From Utricularia gibba (lineage: Eukaryota; Streptophyta; Magnoliopsida; Lamiales; Lentibulariaceae), in assembly GCA_002189035.1 (NCBI GenBank), contig NEEC01000015.1, forward strand, positions 496,001 through 560,000: DNA of 64,000 bases, given 5' to 3'. This document shows positions 20,097 through 33,184 of this stretch, one piece after another. Below the pieces are notes generated by a model. It had not been told where the DNA came from, made no database searches, and was given only the letters and a program-made list of their open reading frames with translations. The translations under genes and the position numbers were made by a program. Position 1 is the first letter of the stretch; every line of letters begins with the position of its first letter.

Positions 20097-20566
20097 TCAG
20101 ATGAAGTGGATGCGAGCTCCGCCGCCATACTGATGGACGAAAGCATCGATCTCGTCCCCGTCCTTCAGCTTCATCTGAACCAGCGGTAAAAGAAGAGGTA
20201 CTGTTATTTGCTATCACAAAGCTTTCACCTTCGAAAGCGTGCGTGCGTTGGGTTTATATAAAGCCCATATCTTGCCTGGCATGGCGTGTTCTCCTCTTGG
20301 AGACGAAGGCCATCCATCATGAACACGTAGTGCCCGGGCTGGACGCCACGCTCGTAACAGTATGCATTCATAAGTTTCTTCAGGGGGGTCATTTTCTTGA
20401 TCCTGAAGAATGTTCTGTTATCGTCCTGCGAGATGGGAGCCATTGCATATCTAAGTAACAGAAGGACAGGGATTAAGAGAAGAAGGGATGCAAGAATGAA
20501 GCAAAGCCAGACGCTGTCTTTGACTGTGAGATTGATGTGCGTGGAGTCTTCTTTGCCTGTCTCCAT
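20097..20566 (-). CDS. SUMO-like modifier with diglycine
   Basis: Three exons (20513-20566, 20276-20425, 20097-20174) give 93 residues. The intron positions match those of Arabidopsis SUMO genes as I recall them. Motifs: THINLTVKDS, then NRTFFRIKKMTPLKKLMNAYC, MMDGLRLQEENTP, KLKDGDEIDAFVHQYGG. The glycine pair at about residues 85-86, followed by a seven-residue tail, suggests it can be matured by a SUMO protease and conjugated. The first donor (AGC then GTCTGG) is weak. The second intron begins with GC (CAG then GCAAGA) and ends in AG, a legitimate minor class. A longer 220-residue frame (20225-20887) that reads through the first intron into upstream sequence is judged artefactual. The gene is divergent from ordinary SUMO1/2, closer to the minor plant isoforms. 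Confidence 0.72.
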
Positions 20567-21013
20567 TCTATGGGGCTGCAACTGAACGATTCTCCCTTCT
20601 CCGTGCCTCAAATACAAGTGGGGGGTGGAATTTATATCGACACAGAAGGAAACGGATCGCTTGAACCTCAGAGACCGTACTGCTCCAAGGGGTGTTAATG
20701 CTGCTGTTCTTTCACCTTCCAGACAGGTTTCCTCATCAAGGGTGTGCCCATTTATGTAAATCTTAACGCTTGGTTGATAGCCTGGGGCCATCTTTTGAGT
20801 TGTGCAGTTTTGAGCAGGTCTTTTTTGGTGAAAATGGACTGCAGAGGCCATCAGATTTATTGGGGAAAAGGGTGAATAGAACTCCAAGAAAGGAGTTTGA
20901 TTTCATTTCACTTGAGTGCACAGTATAGAGAGTGTGGCGGCTCTTTGCACAACACACAACGCAGCACCAGCACCTATAAAGTACAATACACAGCAGGATG
21001 GCACAAGCATCCT

Positions 21014-21847
21014 TCAAACCTGGGAGACAGGAGCTTGCCCGTTTTCGACACCTAAACCATACAAAACACCAGAGTACTTCTCCATTGGGCCGCTGAAGAA
21101 GTTCTCCCGCAGCTTTCTGAAGGTGCAGGATGTGAGCAGACTGTCGGAGCCGGCTTGATGGCAAACCCCGACTCTCTCCACCTCCAGGAGCTCAGCCAGC
21201 TTGTTCAATCCGCCGTGCAGGCTATTCGAGAACTTCATCAGATGCTTGATATCGTAAATCACAGGGAAGAATATACCCATCAAGCTGAAAAAACCCCCTT
21301 GGGAATCGGGTAAGTTGTGGCAAGTAAGAAGCTTGAGGAGGTATCCGAAGTCATAACCACTGTGGAATGTCACCCAGAAGACCTTATCGTTCAGGACAAT
21401 GCCTGATGACATTAGAAGCTCAGCGAAACGTCTAGCGTCGACGCCCTTCTCATTATTCGCACCGAAATCAATGCCACTTTGGCTCAGGAGTTCGATTGAA
21501 TCATTCGCAAAAACATCCTCATTGGGGTTGAATTCACGGAAGTTGAATTGCCAAATGCACTGTTTATCAGTCCCACAAGTAGGCAAGTTCCCCAGTTCGT
21601 CAGAAAACGTGAGTCCCAACTGAATCAGCTTCAACAAGTCTACATTGTCTTTCAATGTCTGGTAATGATAATCACTCGAGTTCTTGAAGTTGCCCACCGG
21701 ACGAAGAACAACCCCAGGAAACTCAGTGTCCATCGCGACGTAAGGGTACTCATCAACAATTTCACGAATCAAATCAAACTCCTGTTCCAAATTATCAGCC
21801 CAAACCTCCCGGATCTGAATCGAATCGCTTTTAGGCAAGAGTGACAT
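21014..21847 (-). CDS. CAF1: CCR4-associated factor 1 (CAF1), mRNA deadenylase
   Basis: A single-exon 277-residue protein starting at ATG 21845-21847. It is the DEDD-family 3'-5' exonuclease subunit of the CCR4-NOT complex, which shortens mRNA poly(A) tails in cytoplasm and P-bodies. The catalytic residues are visible: D and E in MDTEFPG, D in SGYDFGYLL, and the H...D pair in [11 protein letters not shown]. The N-terminal [13 protein letters not shown] and the core IQLGLTF are standard. Plants have many CAF1 paralogues (CAF1-1 to -11), usually intronless like this one, and I cannot say which. The 5' UTR may be spliced: a GTATGATTG donor-like site exists upstream on the minus strand at about 22205. 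Confidence 0.93.
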   Translation of the reverse strand: MSLLPKSDSIQIREVWADNLEQEFDLIREIVDEYPYVAMDTEFPGVVLRPVGNFKNSSDYHYQTLKDNVDLLKLIQLGLTFSDELGNLPTCGTDKQCIWQFNFREFNPNEDVFANDSIELLSQSGIDFGANNEKGVDARRFAELLMSSGIVLNDKVFWVTFHSGYDFGYLLKLLTCHNLPDSQGGFFSLMGIFFPVIYDIKHLMKFSNSLHGGLNKLAELLEVERVGVCHQAGSDSLLTSCTFRKLRENFFSGPMEKYSGVLYGLGVENGQAPVSQV

Positions 21848-22600
21848 TTCCAGCAATTTTCACAAGACGGGGTCTTGGTTCTTTACCATTCAACGATCGA
21901 AGATTTTCGAGAGCCCCACAAGCGGATCTATCGAGATTATCGCCAGCTAATATCTGCAGAAACGTCACCGAGGAATCGCAATCAGGCCCAGACCGGAATT
22001 AAATCAAAACAATCTTACTTAAATTTGAACACGGAGTACAATACAACAGATCTACCGTGGAGCCCAGCGTTTCTAAACGAGATCAGTCGGAAAAAGAAAA
22101 ACTCGAACAAGACCAGCACAACCCCAAAAAGGTAATCGGGTAAAACCTAAAGCAGATCTACTATTCGCTCACCGCTTCTTCGCTAGTAATTTCTCAGATC
22201 AATCATACCTCAAGAACCCATATCCCAAAACAACATATTTCAGGAAAGGACCTCACCTCGTCGCCATAAAAAAAAAGGATACGCATCCAAATAAACCAAG
22301 ATCTAGATCCCTTCTGTTCACAGGAGTGCTGGGATCCCTACTGGGCATGCATATGTGTGAGAAAAAAAAGGCACAGTTCAGACCTTGGACGAAAAACACA
22401 CGCTGAGAAAACGGGATTTTGAATGTCCAGACGATGTATTTAACTACAGAAAAGGAAGAAGCAGAAGTCCAAATAAATACCCACTACCTTTTTTCTTCTT
22501 GAATTCGCTGCCGAGGCTCTCCACTCTCTCCCTCCTCCGCCTCCCTTCTCGGATGCTTTTACATTTAAATATTTATTTATTCCGTGTTTCCTAAATATTT
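21848..22600. promoter_or_regulatory. CAF1 5' UTR and promoter region
   Basis: No coding gene is supported. The sequence next to CAF1 probably contains a 5' UTR intron on the minus strand. A pyrimidine-rich tract at about 22508-22555 is typical of plant 5' UTR or promoter DNA. Confidence 0.35.
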
Positions 22601-23856
22601 AAATATCATAAGGGGCATATATTGAATATACGCTAATTTCATTTACACATTTTGTTGAAATATTTGTTTACTTTTTGGATTGACTACGAAATTTTATCTG
22701 AAATTCGAATTTTTCTTTTAGACGAATGTCGAGTACTTGAAAAACGACAGCGTTTTGAAGAGGAGGCGATAGGTTACGGCTTCAGTGTGTGGGTGGCGCC
22801 CGGCGGCCTGGTTCACGCCGGTAGTCTCCGGCTCGGACCTTCCATTCTGCGGCAGAGGCGCTGCGTGTTCATGTCTTCATTCTGTAGGCAGCGCCACAGT
22901 CTTCGATGGAATCCAACACTGGGGATACGAGGCCCTGGAGAGGTTGACGTGCAGAAGGGAAGAATCTAACTGAGCATCGGTGGTGATGTGTGAGACTTCG
23001 ACTGCTTTGTGGAGCCACCGGTTCGAGCAAATCATCGATGGCATTCCGAGGAGGAGAAACGCTGAAATCTGCAATGACGATAACGGATTCAAAGGGGAGG
23101 GCAGAAATAGCGATGAAATAACGGATTCTTTGATACGGGAACCAGTTGAAGGAACATGGGCAGAAGATTACCAGAAGAGACGACCCTTGTCCAAGAGCTT
23201 ACTTTAAATATGGTTTTGTCCAATTTGTCCTTCCTGTGAAAAAGAAGGTTAGGAAAAGGTGAGTTGCATTAACGCATCAACAAGCTCCTAATGGTTATTG
23301 TTTTCAAGTTCAAAGAAATGTAGAAGATCAAGCAGTAGTTGTGGCAACTTACATAGTGCAGCATAATCCATAACCGGCCGGAGACTTGATCAGGTTCGAA
23401 CCAGAGCTCCTCCCCTGGTGCAAGAAAGCACTCCACATCTCTGGCCTTAAGAGCTTACAATGGTAAAATAACTGAAGCCTATGAAGCAGAATCTCAACAA
23501 TCATTGGTGGAGGAGATGGCTTCTGCCTTAACCAAGGATCACAGTTTTACAGAGTAACTTGCTGAAGCCAGTTCTGGCAAGTTCCTTCACCCAAGGAGTC
23601 AGACAAAGAGAAGATGATAGAAGGCAGGAAATGTAGGAAGTTGCTTAGCTGCTTGTGAAAAGAATATTAAACAGCAGTTTCAGTGGCTCGGCCTCCAACC
23701 CATGGAGGATGAAGCGAGGAACAAGAATGAAATTCTCATGACAGACGAATCACAGTTCAATCTACATGATTTGTACACAAAAATACAAATTTCATGATCA
23801 AAGTGTGGAAACTAACTTCTCACATGACAAATCACACTTTTTCTGCCATACAATCG
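22601..23856. other. Unassigned spacer with weak open frames
   Basis: Open frames at 22652-22969 and 22980-23207 on the plus strand have a balanced composition and a GC-richer patch (about 22770-22960). No domain, start context or splice pattern could be recognised. The stretch could be a decayed gene or non-coding transcript. The part next to 23857 would include the 3' UTR of the glycosylase gene. Confidence 0.3.
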
Positions 23857-25547
23857 CTACCCAGACAAATTCAGATGATCAATATCCCTAGATAATTCCG
23901 AGTCTATATAACCTTCAGAAGGGCTAGATTGTGATGCACTTCCATCACTGTTATCCCATAAGTCAGCAGCTTTTACACAGTCCAGATACCTGAAACAGTT
24001 GACAAGGTGATCGTTTGTCATTCCAACTGCTTGCATGAACGAGTAGACTACCGTAGGCCCAGCACCTCGAAATCCTCTTCTAACAAGATCCTTGCTTATT
24101 GCCTCTGCCTTGGATGTTTTGATTGGAACTTGACGAGGATACCGAAAATTACCGAGAATAGGCTTGTAGCTGACAAAACTCCATATGTATTTGTCAAAAG
24201 ACCCATACTCATCCATTATCTGCAGGAGTGCATGCATAGAAATCCTTGTCAAGAGACGCACAAATCCAGTCCATACAGAAGGTCATTGACCACCAATGTA
24301 TACCTTACAAATTTGGCGTGCGTTTTCGATAATTGATCGAAGCTTTAGTTCAGATAAAAGTGAGGTGGCAGGACTTCCAGGAGCTGAAACTTTCTTGTCT
24401 TGTAATTTCGACACAGCAATTGGATCAAAGTCAAAGAAGACATCCCTGTAAACATATTCGCAATAAGTCTCCTTTCCATTCTTGATGGATATTCATCTGT
24501 GCCAAACAGTAGCATACCGGAAAATTTTCCTCCTGCTGAGAATGGCTGGCCAGGATAGCTCTGCCAGGGCAGTAGAATAGCTAAAAAGTTCAAAGAGCTT
24601 CCTGAAATTTGATGAAGTGAATCCAAGGGTCAGCTATCATCCCGATGGTGAATGAAGAGTACAAACAAGCTGAAATCGATTCATACTTATCACTGTGGAT
24701 AGGAAGTCCCCACTCTTCATCATGGAAGGCAGCATAAGATGGATCTTGAACAAAAATAAAGAACAATTAACAAGGGGATCTTGTTATATACAGCATGCAA
24801 AAGGTAAAAATGATCTCCAACCGGAAGAGCAGAGACTTGCACAGGCATAGACCCAACAAGAAAGAAACTTGACTATTTCTGCAGTTTTTCGCTCGCAGTA
24901 CATATTCAGATACTACATGACAAAATCCCTTGATCGTGAACTACAAGATCACCAGTCAATCAAGAAAAAACACGCAAACACGACGACGAAAATGCAAAAA
25001 GCTTTTACTATCTGTGAGGGTGAGAACATGTACCCGTATTTGATGTCACCCATGGACATCTTTTTTTAACAAGGTTGGGATCCGAAACCTCGCCGATTTG
25101 CCCTCCATCTCTTCTCCCATTTCTCAGAATTCTCTCAATACTGCGCTCTAAAACATGAGCCGGGGCTGAACTCCGCCTTCTAATCCTCCCAGCAGAAGCT
25201 CTGCTTTGTGAAGAGTCCGTCGATGCATCTGAAGAACACGAAGCATTTAAGGACATGTTCTGCTTTCTGCACCTCAGAATAGACGACACGGTCCTCCCAT
25301 TTTGCCTAAATCCCCTCATGGAAGCAGGCCCATCAGCCGCCACTTCCGGCGACTGCAATTCTGCCAAAGACTTCTTCCCCTTGTCATCATCACCAACCGA
25401 AACCTCTTTCCCTTTCTCGCTCTTCATCTTCAGCATTGGCTTCTGCAATTCAACAGATCTGGACTTATTCCCTGTCGGTCCCAACACCGGTCGAACCTCA
25501 GCCGCCTTCATGGAATTAATGGATTTCGCTCTCGGCGACCCAGACAT
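23857..25547 (-). CDS. DNA-3-methyladenine glycosylase I (TAG family), base-excision repair
   Basis: Five exons (25034-25547, 24687-24744, 24518-24601, 24304-24445, 23857-24219) give 386 residues. The first 155 or so are a low-complexity, serine- and lysine-rich extension typical of plant TAG-like proteins. The rest is the TAG helix-hairpin-helix glycosylase, which removes 3-methyladenine from alkylated DNA. Seen in order: KKRCPWV, AFHDEEWGLP, AELSWPAILSRRK, FDFDP, KLRSIIENARQ, SFVSYKP, KTSKAEAISKDLVRRGFRGAGPT, MTNDHLVNCFRY. The zinc-snap residues of the family are present: Cys of RCPW, His of FHDEE, and His/Cys of HLVNC. All junctions are in phase. Confidence 0.92.
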
Positions 25548-28126
25548 TATCAAGAAACACACCTACGGCTCCGGAAGCGCCGTAAATTTGCTGAAACTCA
25601 GAAAACGCACAGAGGGACCAAAACTAGGGCTTGACCACCGTAACCCGAAATCTGGGAAGCAAAAAACGGAGGAATCCGAGCAGCGGGAGAAGTTCCAGGC
25701 GACTTTATGGACGAAGGCGGTGAATAAAAGGGCGGCGCCGCCTCATATTCTGGGGATATAATCGATAAATAGTTGGCATTCGCAGAAAGGAGTAGCCAGT
25801 AGTTGAGAGAACACACTGCCAAAAGCGCTCCGTTCACGTTCAAAAATGTTGCCTCTACAAAACAAACGGAAAAGTTTCCTCGTATATTATATTATATTCC
25901 ATATTTAAAACAAAAATAATAAATATAATTCCACGGCAGCATGAAGGAGAATGGATGTAGCAGTGGGCATGGGCCGGCCCGACCCCTATATCCGGTTCAC
26001 CCGTCAATTCTTTTTGGGTGGATGACGGATTGGATCGGCCAAAATCAACCCATAAACCGTACGGGTAGGCCCGTTGGGCTGTAGGTTGACTCTCAATTTT
26101 TTCATTCATCGTAATCTCATAGAAACAAAATATATTCGATTGATTCGAATCCTTTTTTATATATTTTATATAAATACTGATTTTCTAAATATTATGATTC
26201 AACTATTTAATAGAATTTGACATAAAATTACAAATGACAAATTTATAAAAATAATTTTTATTTTTTTTCAAACTACCAAACCCTTCTATCATAGCTAGGT
26301 TGCACCCAAAATTGGTATGAGGTGTGAGATTCCGGGTGCGTTGATGCAAGAATTGTTGATTTCAGAAGTCCGATTTTTAGAGCGCATGCATTATTTTAAA
26401 ACATATGTGTATTATACAAATTAATGCAATCATAAGTAAATCAAAATTAATTTATCAAATAAGAAAAGTTTTGAAGTCAGAAATAATTTAAAACAGTATT
26501 CTGAAAAATTTTTGAAATTTTTTTTAAAATTATTTTAGAAAATTAGAAATAAAAATTAAAATTAATTTATTACTTACTTTTCCAAAAGTAATTTTTATAA
26601 TATAATTTTAAAATTATTTTTTGATAAAATTATTTTTACAATTTTTATGTTTTAGATCAAAATTATTTTTATTTTTAAAAAATAAAATTAGGATTCAAAA
26701 ATTTTCCAGAACATTAATTAAATCTCAAAAATCTGTTAAAAAACATACTCAAATAAGAGAAATATTGAGACAAGAAACCATTCATCTCAAAACTCAAATT
26801 GGAGAATAGAAAATATACCAAAGAGAACGTTGATTTTTCTAAATGACCATTAATTAGGGTATATATATATATATATAGACAGAGTGCACCCCACGTGCTT
26901 GATTTCATTGCAGTAAATCGTGCCACGTAGATCCATGAGTTGGGCCGAATTCATTCCAAATGCACGGGGCCGACAAGTCCTGAATCCACTTTTATCCCAT
27001 GAGTTGGACTCATGTGGTTGGTAGTCCCTGGGGCCAGGCCCTGGCCCGGGTCCCATCTGTGCCCACCACTTGGTCACAAGATTACAATTATAATAATGGC
27101 CTGTTTAGATGTACTTTCAGTATTCGTTTGCCAAAATAGATGATGTTTAAAAATAGTTTGTAAAATAGATGAGATTTGAGTTTTGATTTATCAAATAAAT
27201 GAGTTTTGAAATTTTATAAAAACAATGTATCTAATTATTGTTAAATATTATTAATTACATAAATATATATTATTTTCATAATATTTTAAAATAATGTAAG
27301 CTATTTAATATATATTCAAAAAAGTTGTTAATACAAATAAAATATTGCTATAAATATAAATAATTATATAAAATGATATATTTAATTTAGAAAATAGAAA
27401 AATAATCAAGTTATTATATATAAACCATTTGTTTAAATTTAAATAAATGTAAAAAATTATTTATTTGTTTTTTAATGATTTGTAATCTTATTACATTTTT
27501 TTCAAAAAGTTAAATTTATTATGTGTGTTTTTCATTTCTGATAATTTTGTTATTTATTTCATTGATTTTGCTTAAAAATCATATTGATTTAGATTATGAA
27601 TTATATAAAATTATAGATAATTAATTTTCATTCATTTTGTACCATGGTATATGATATTACCAAGCTAAACATATCATTTTAAAAAAACTTAAATTTTATT
27701 AATTAATTAAATATTAAACCGTTATTTAGTTATAATAAATTCATAAGATTATTTATTGTCATTTAAATTCATAGAAAATAAATAATTAAATACTTACACT
27801 TTAATATTTTAGTAACATCATTTATTTATTAAATGAAAAAAAAACTACATCTATTTCAGTAATAATTTATCAACCTCATCTATTGTGGAAATCAAAATAC
27901 ATAAGTGCCATAAAATCACATTTAAAATAAAGTGTTTATAATATCATACTGATTAATATATCCCAACCGCCATTTGAAATTGAAAAAACTGCCAGTCCAA
28001 AATTGATATTTTACTATTACCGTCAGATTCATGAAAGGACATGTGCACCTAAGATCTATAGACGACAAAAGGTTATGTCGATAGGATATGTTGTGTCCTC
28101 CCTGGAAGCACGATGCCTCATTCTAC
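25548..28126. other. AT-rich intergenic region
   Basis: No gene is supported. Composition becomes very AT-rich from about 26150 to 26850 and from 27100 to 28000, with many A/T runs. A short GC-richer island lies at about 26885-27080. The text near 27100-27200 (repeats of an aaatagatgag-like phrase) resembles the ends of small plant DNA transposons, but no paired ends were found. Confidence 0.4.
26858..26877. repeat. (TA)n microsatellite
   Basis: About nine TA units in a row, next to the GC-richer island that begins at about 26885. Confidence 0.85.
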
Positions 28127-29437
28127 ATGTTAAGTGTCATTTTCTAGTTAATTATTAGGTATTATTATGTGTTAATAATATATGAAGTCACCCAAATTAG
28201 GAGTTTTATTATTAAGTATTTGATTTTTACTAGAAAATTCTTATTTTCCCATTTTGTGTATATTTTGTGTCTCTTTTTCTTACAATTTGATCGAGACATG
28301 TCAGGAGACTGTCATAGAGTGTTGCAGTTAGTCAGACTCTGAGTTTTCGTACCTTGTACGCGAGTTGGAATGATTGTGGGCGGAAGACAGACACTAGTCA
28401 AGGCCCTTGACTTACGGCATGTCAGAGTCTGTAGCAATGATTGGACGCAAACTTGCACGCAAAGAAAGTCTGGTGGCGCACGCAAGACAGAAGAAAGTAT
28501 GGGAAGGGGACCAAAATGAGTTAATGCAAGTGGAAAGTCATATAAAAGCTACTTGGAACATTTAGTTTCGAACTATTTTGCCATTTTTCTTTGTAGACTT
28601 AGAACTTTTGAATTCTTTCTCCCCTCCAAGGAGGAAGAACACTTAGCTTCCTTTTCGTTTCTGTTTTCATTGCCCTTTTGGGCTAAAAACCTTTAGTTTT
28701 TGGGAAGTAGATGAAGTTTATTTCCAAGTCCTGAGCAATACACTCGATTCTTCACTGAATGCAATTTGGATTCCGCATACTTCCACGCATCTTGTCGCAA
28801 TTTTTCTGTAACGACTCTTAGTCAAGGTCCATGAGTAGCAGGCCACTTCTCGCGGATTTTGGTGAAGATCAAGGTGAAGAGCACCAACTCTAATCCTGCT
28901 GGTTCGAGGGAAGTAGCAGATTGTTTGTGGCCTAGGTATTGCAACAGTGGACAGGTTGTGACCTCAGACCTGCCACTAGCCATTGACAAAAGTTGGGCAC
29001 ATGCGCACAATTCGATTTTGAAAGCAATCGAAGTCAATCCTCTTGTTTTCCTAATCGTCCAAGGGGGAATCACATGAGACTATTTCCATGCCTCCTTGTC
29101 AATCAGAGTGTAAGGGAAAGTAGGCTATTCCTTGCTCCTATAAATAGCTATTCGGAAGAAATCAATGAAAATCGAGGCAAGGACGGACAAAGAAAGGAGA
29201 TGGAATTTTATTTCCAGGAACTGCGTACCGTAGTCAAGGCCCATCACTTAGGTTGTAACTTCCATTTCTGCATCTTAAAAACCCTCTTTTAAAAAACCGT
29301 GATATTTTGTAGTAGTTTCTTACAAAACACTTTTCACGAAAAACAACTCCCTGTGATCGATACTCGTACTACACTTTCTAGTGTCCTATGTTTTAAATAT
29401 TTAAAATTTGTTGAGGAAATGACACGCAACAAATTTT

Positions 29438-29456
29438 TGGCGCCGTCGCCAGGGAG
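29438..29456 (+). other. Retrotransposon primer-binding site, tRNA-Asp type
   Basis: The 19-mer tggcgccgtcgccagggag closely resembles the tggcgccgttgccgggga motif common after plant gypsy LTRs, which pairs with the 3' end of a tRNA-Asp. It sits directly after the presumed LTR end and about 110 bp before the gag start. Confidence 0.7.
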
Positions 29457-29569
29457 TTGTGTATTTTTATATTTAGTGTTGTGTATAGTTTTTCTTTTTT
29501 CTTTTCTTTTTCTTTCTTTCTTCTTGTTTTTCTTTTCTTTCCGTTTTGCTGCTGTTTTTCTCTGTTTTT

Positions 29570-30385
29570 ATGCATTCAGCTCCACCAAAGGGTCACCGAA
29601 GCTTGAGATCGTACCGAGACATCTTGTGCCCCTTAGATCCGGAGATTGAGCGCACATTTCTGACAAGAAAGAGGGAACAAACTACAAATCTATTTCCTGA
29701 CGAAGAAATGGATGCTCAACCATCTGCCACAATCCCCACAATACATGGAGAACAAGAGCAACAACATCCGCAATTTTTCCCAGTACTGTCGATCACTAAT
29801 CATGGCCCAGCACTAAGGACCATAAAAGAAGAAATCACTGCCAGGCATGCTGACCGACCACTTTGTATCATTTTTTACACGGAAGAGGACTTTGAGCTTC
29901 GCCCATATCAGTTCCAAACACTTCGTAAGTTCATTGGGAGAGAAAATGACGACTTAAATCGTCATCTTAGAGAGTTGCACACGACTTGTGCATCCATGCG
30001 CTCAAAAGGTGCTACGGAGAACCAAGTCAAGATGCTGGTCTTCCCTTTTAGTCTCACTGAGCAAGCTCTGGAGTGGTTTTATGGACTACCACCATCCTCT
30101 ATTGCAACCTAGGAGCAAATGGTTCAGAAATTTCTTGATAAATATGCGTCTCTAGGGAGAGACTCCGCGGGAAGAAGAGCTTTAGCCACCATGCTACAAA
30201 GTGAAGGAGAGAATATACAGGAGTATTATGACAAATTCAATCGGATCTGCAATACTTATCCACATCATGGACTCACTGAAGGCCAAATTTTACAACATTT
30301 TTAGAATGACTGACCCCCATGATCAGAGGACGAATGGATGCCGCTTGTAATGGATCATTACTAGAGAACCAATATAAGGATCAAC
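29570..30385 (+). pseudogene. Retrotransposon gag fragment with nonsense and frameshift damage
   Basis: The frame beginning MHSAPPKGHRSLRSYRD leads into a retrotransposon gag domain, recognisable by ALEWFYGLPPSSIAT, VQKFLDKY and YYDKFNRICNTYPHHGL. A TAG at 30110-30112 falls where the family normally has tryptophan. The same frame resumes directly after it, so this is a simple nonsense change. A second stop at 30302-30304, followed by a frame change, precedes the last recognisable residues (DAACNGSLL) near 30355. The capsid-like protein is not expressible as it stands. Confidence 0.75.
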
Positions 30386-30392
30386 CCCCATG

Positions 30393-31430
<1,038 letters not shown>

Positions 31431-31836
31431 TATATGATGACCATGATTTGGTCCTACATTGATTCCAATACTTGTAATGGTTGTTTATTTTAATTGAATA
31501 TTAGTAATGCTCTAAATTGATTTTAAATAAATGTAATTTGACTACGATTTTTATCATTGTCGCATTTTTAGTACAATTAGAATATTATGAAACATGTATT
31601 ATCAAATCAATAAATAAATATCGAAATAGTAAAATAGACTATGGCTTTTAGTTTTTATTTTTAATAAAAATTTATTGGATACGTTAACATAAATGTATAT
31701 GTATATTATATAAATCTATGTATCGATTAGGTGAATTTATATATAATATAAAAATAGATGTTTTTAAAGATAAATTATTCTAAATACAAAAGAAGGGTAA
31801 AATACTCAAAATTCAATGTAATGTCTTACTTAGCTG

Positions 31837-31935
31837 TAGGGACATTTTAGACATTTCCTTATCACACCAACACTTTGGAGATAAAATTCCAAGATATAGC
31901 CAACTTTGTCCTCTAATGCTCTACTTTATTTACAC
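31837..31935 (+). repeat. MULE left terminal inverted repeat
   Basis: The core 31861-31935 matches the reverse complement of 35575-35648 with gaps. Strongest blocks are cacaccaa at 31863-31870 and tagccaactttgt at 31897-31909. Confidence 0.75.
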
Positions 31936-32059
31936 ATCATCATTTCTTATTTAATTTTTACACCAAAATTCAATTAGCATTTTATATTTATATTTTACAC
32001 GAAAATTCAAATAAATAATATATTATATTTATTTCTTTTTATATTATATTATAATCAAT

Positions 32060-32530
32060 TTGATCAACACAATAATACATACGTGACATTGATATGTTTA
32101 GATTTTATCATTGAAATTCTATAAAAGTTTGGTGTAACATTATATTAATTTATCTTTTTTTCCAATGCAAAATTAAAAAACAAATCAATAGTACACATGT
32201 GATACTGACATGTTCAGAAATAGCATTAAAATTCTGATAAAAGTTTGATATAATATTAAATTAATTTATTTTTTTTCAATTTAAAATTAAAAAACGTAAC
32301 AATATTACACATGTGATATTGACATGTTCAGATTTTAACATTAAAATTCTGAAAAAGTTTGGTGTAATATTAAATTCATTTGTCTTTTTTCATATTCAAA
32401 ATTAACAAACGAAGCAATAGTACACATGTGATACTGACATGTTCAAATTTTAAAATTAAAATTCTGAAAAAGTTTGGTGTAATATTAGATGCATTTTGTC
32501 TTTTTTCCAATTCAAAATTCAAAAACGAAG
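32060..32530. repeat. Tandem array, about four copies of a 114-116 bp unit, near the left end of the MULE
   Basis: Each unit carries a block like acacatgtgatactgacatgttcag followed by attctgaaaaagtttggtgtaatatta and a poly(T) segment. The atgtga-type marker recurs at about 32081, 32197, 32311 and 32426, spacings of 116, 114 and 115 bp. The first copy is the most diverged. The array lies inside the element between the left inverted repeat and the transposase. Confidence 0.85.
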
Positions 32531-33184
32531 TATATAATGAAATACACATCTCATATCATCATTCTTTCTCCTTTTATTCCTCTTACAATTTCAATGGCTT
32601 CCTCTCCTATTGAGATCCGGTTATACTAGGGAGGTAACTTGTTTTATGGAAACAATAGTGTGCTATGATTCACCACCACAATTTTCTGCTTGCGTTGCTC
32701 GAGATACCTCGATATCCTTGCTGCTGTCATTTATTTATGAAGTTATGCAACTATCTTCAACTGAGTATTCTATTACCATAATTGTGAATTATGTTACAAT
32801 GGATTTAATAATGGGTTTTCAGAGGTATTGCCATCATCTTAATCAAAACGAATGATAGTTTGTCTTTGATTTTTAATCAAAGTCATATGGTTTCAAGTGT
32901 TGATATGTATATTAGTGCAACTCCAAGCTTCCTGAATTTGATCATTCAACAACACACTGGTATGTAATTTTTTTTCAAATAACTTTATTATTATTAGTTT
33001 TAGATTACATTTAAGATATTTTTTTGAATTCATATGATTAATTTGTGCTAATGATATATTTTATGTTTTATTTCTAGTTAATGTTTGAAAATCATCAACC
33101 AGTCATAATAATCCATGCATTTTACCAATATATCACAATTCTTCACCATCAGAATCACCTTGTGATGAAGACATATTATGGTAT

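Larger units (their letters stand above)
28127..30392 (+). mobile_element. Truncated Ty3/gypsy-like LTR retrotransposon (LTR-like 5' part, primer site, partial gag)
   Basis: A degenerate gag-type coding region (29570-30385) follows a primer-binding-like site and about 1.3 kb that behaves like an LTR: a TATA-like catataaaagc at 28539-28549 and a candidate LTR end at about 29430. The 5' limit at 28127 (TGTTAAG...) is a guess. The element ends abruptly at about 30392, where HCT-derived sequence begins. No protease, reverse transcriptase, integrase or second LTR is present. Confidence 0.65.

Noticed and set aside
20225-20887. 220-residue minus-strand frame covering the single-SUMO gene
   Set aside because: Its N-terminal half has no simil­arity to anything recognised and the SUMO part only makes sense after removing an intron at the standard SUMO position. 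It is listed as a possible retention isoform, not as the gene.
23385-23420. tRNA-like T-arm (ggttcgaacc)
   Set aside because: No acceptor stem, anticodon arm or D-arm could be folded around it on either strand.
32060-32530. CRISPR-like array
   Set aside because: Units are adjacent full copies of 115 bp without unique spacers, and this is plant nuclear DNA.
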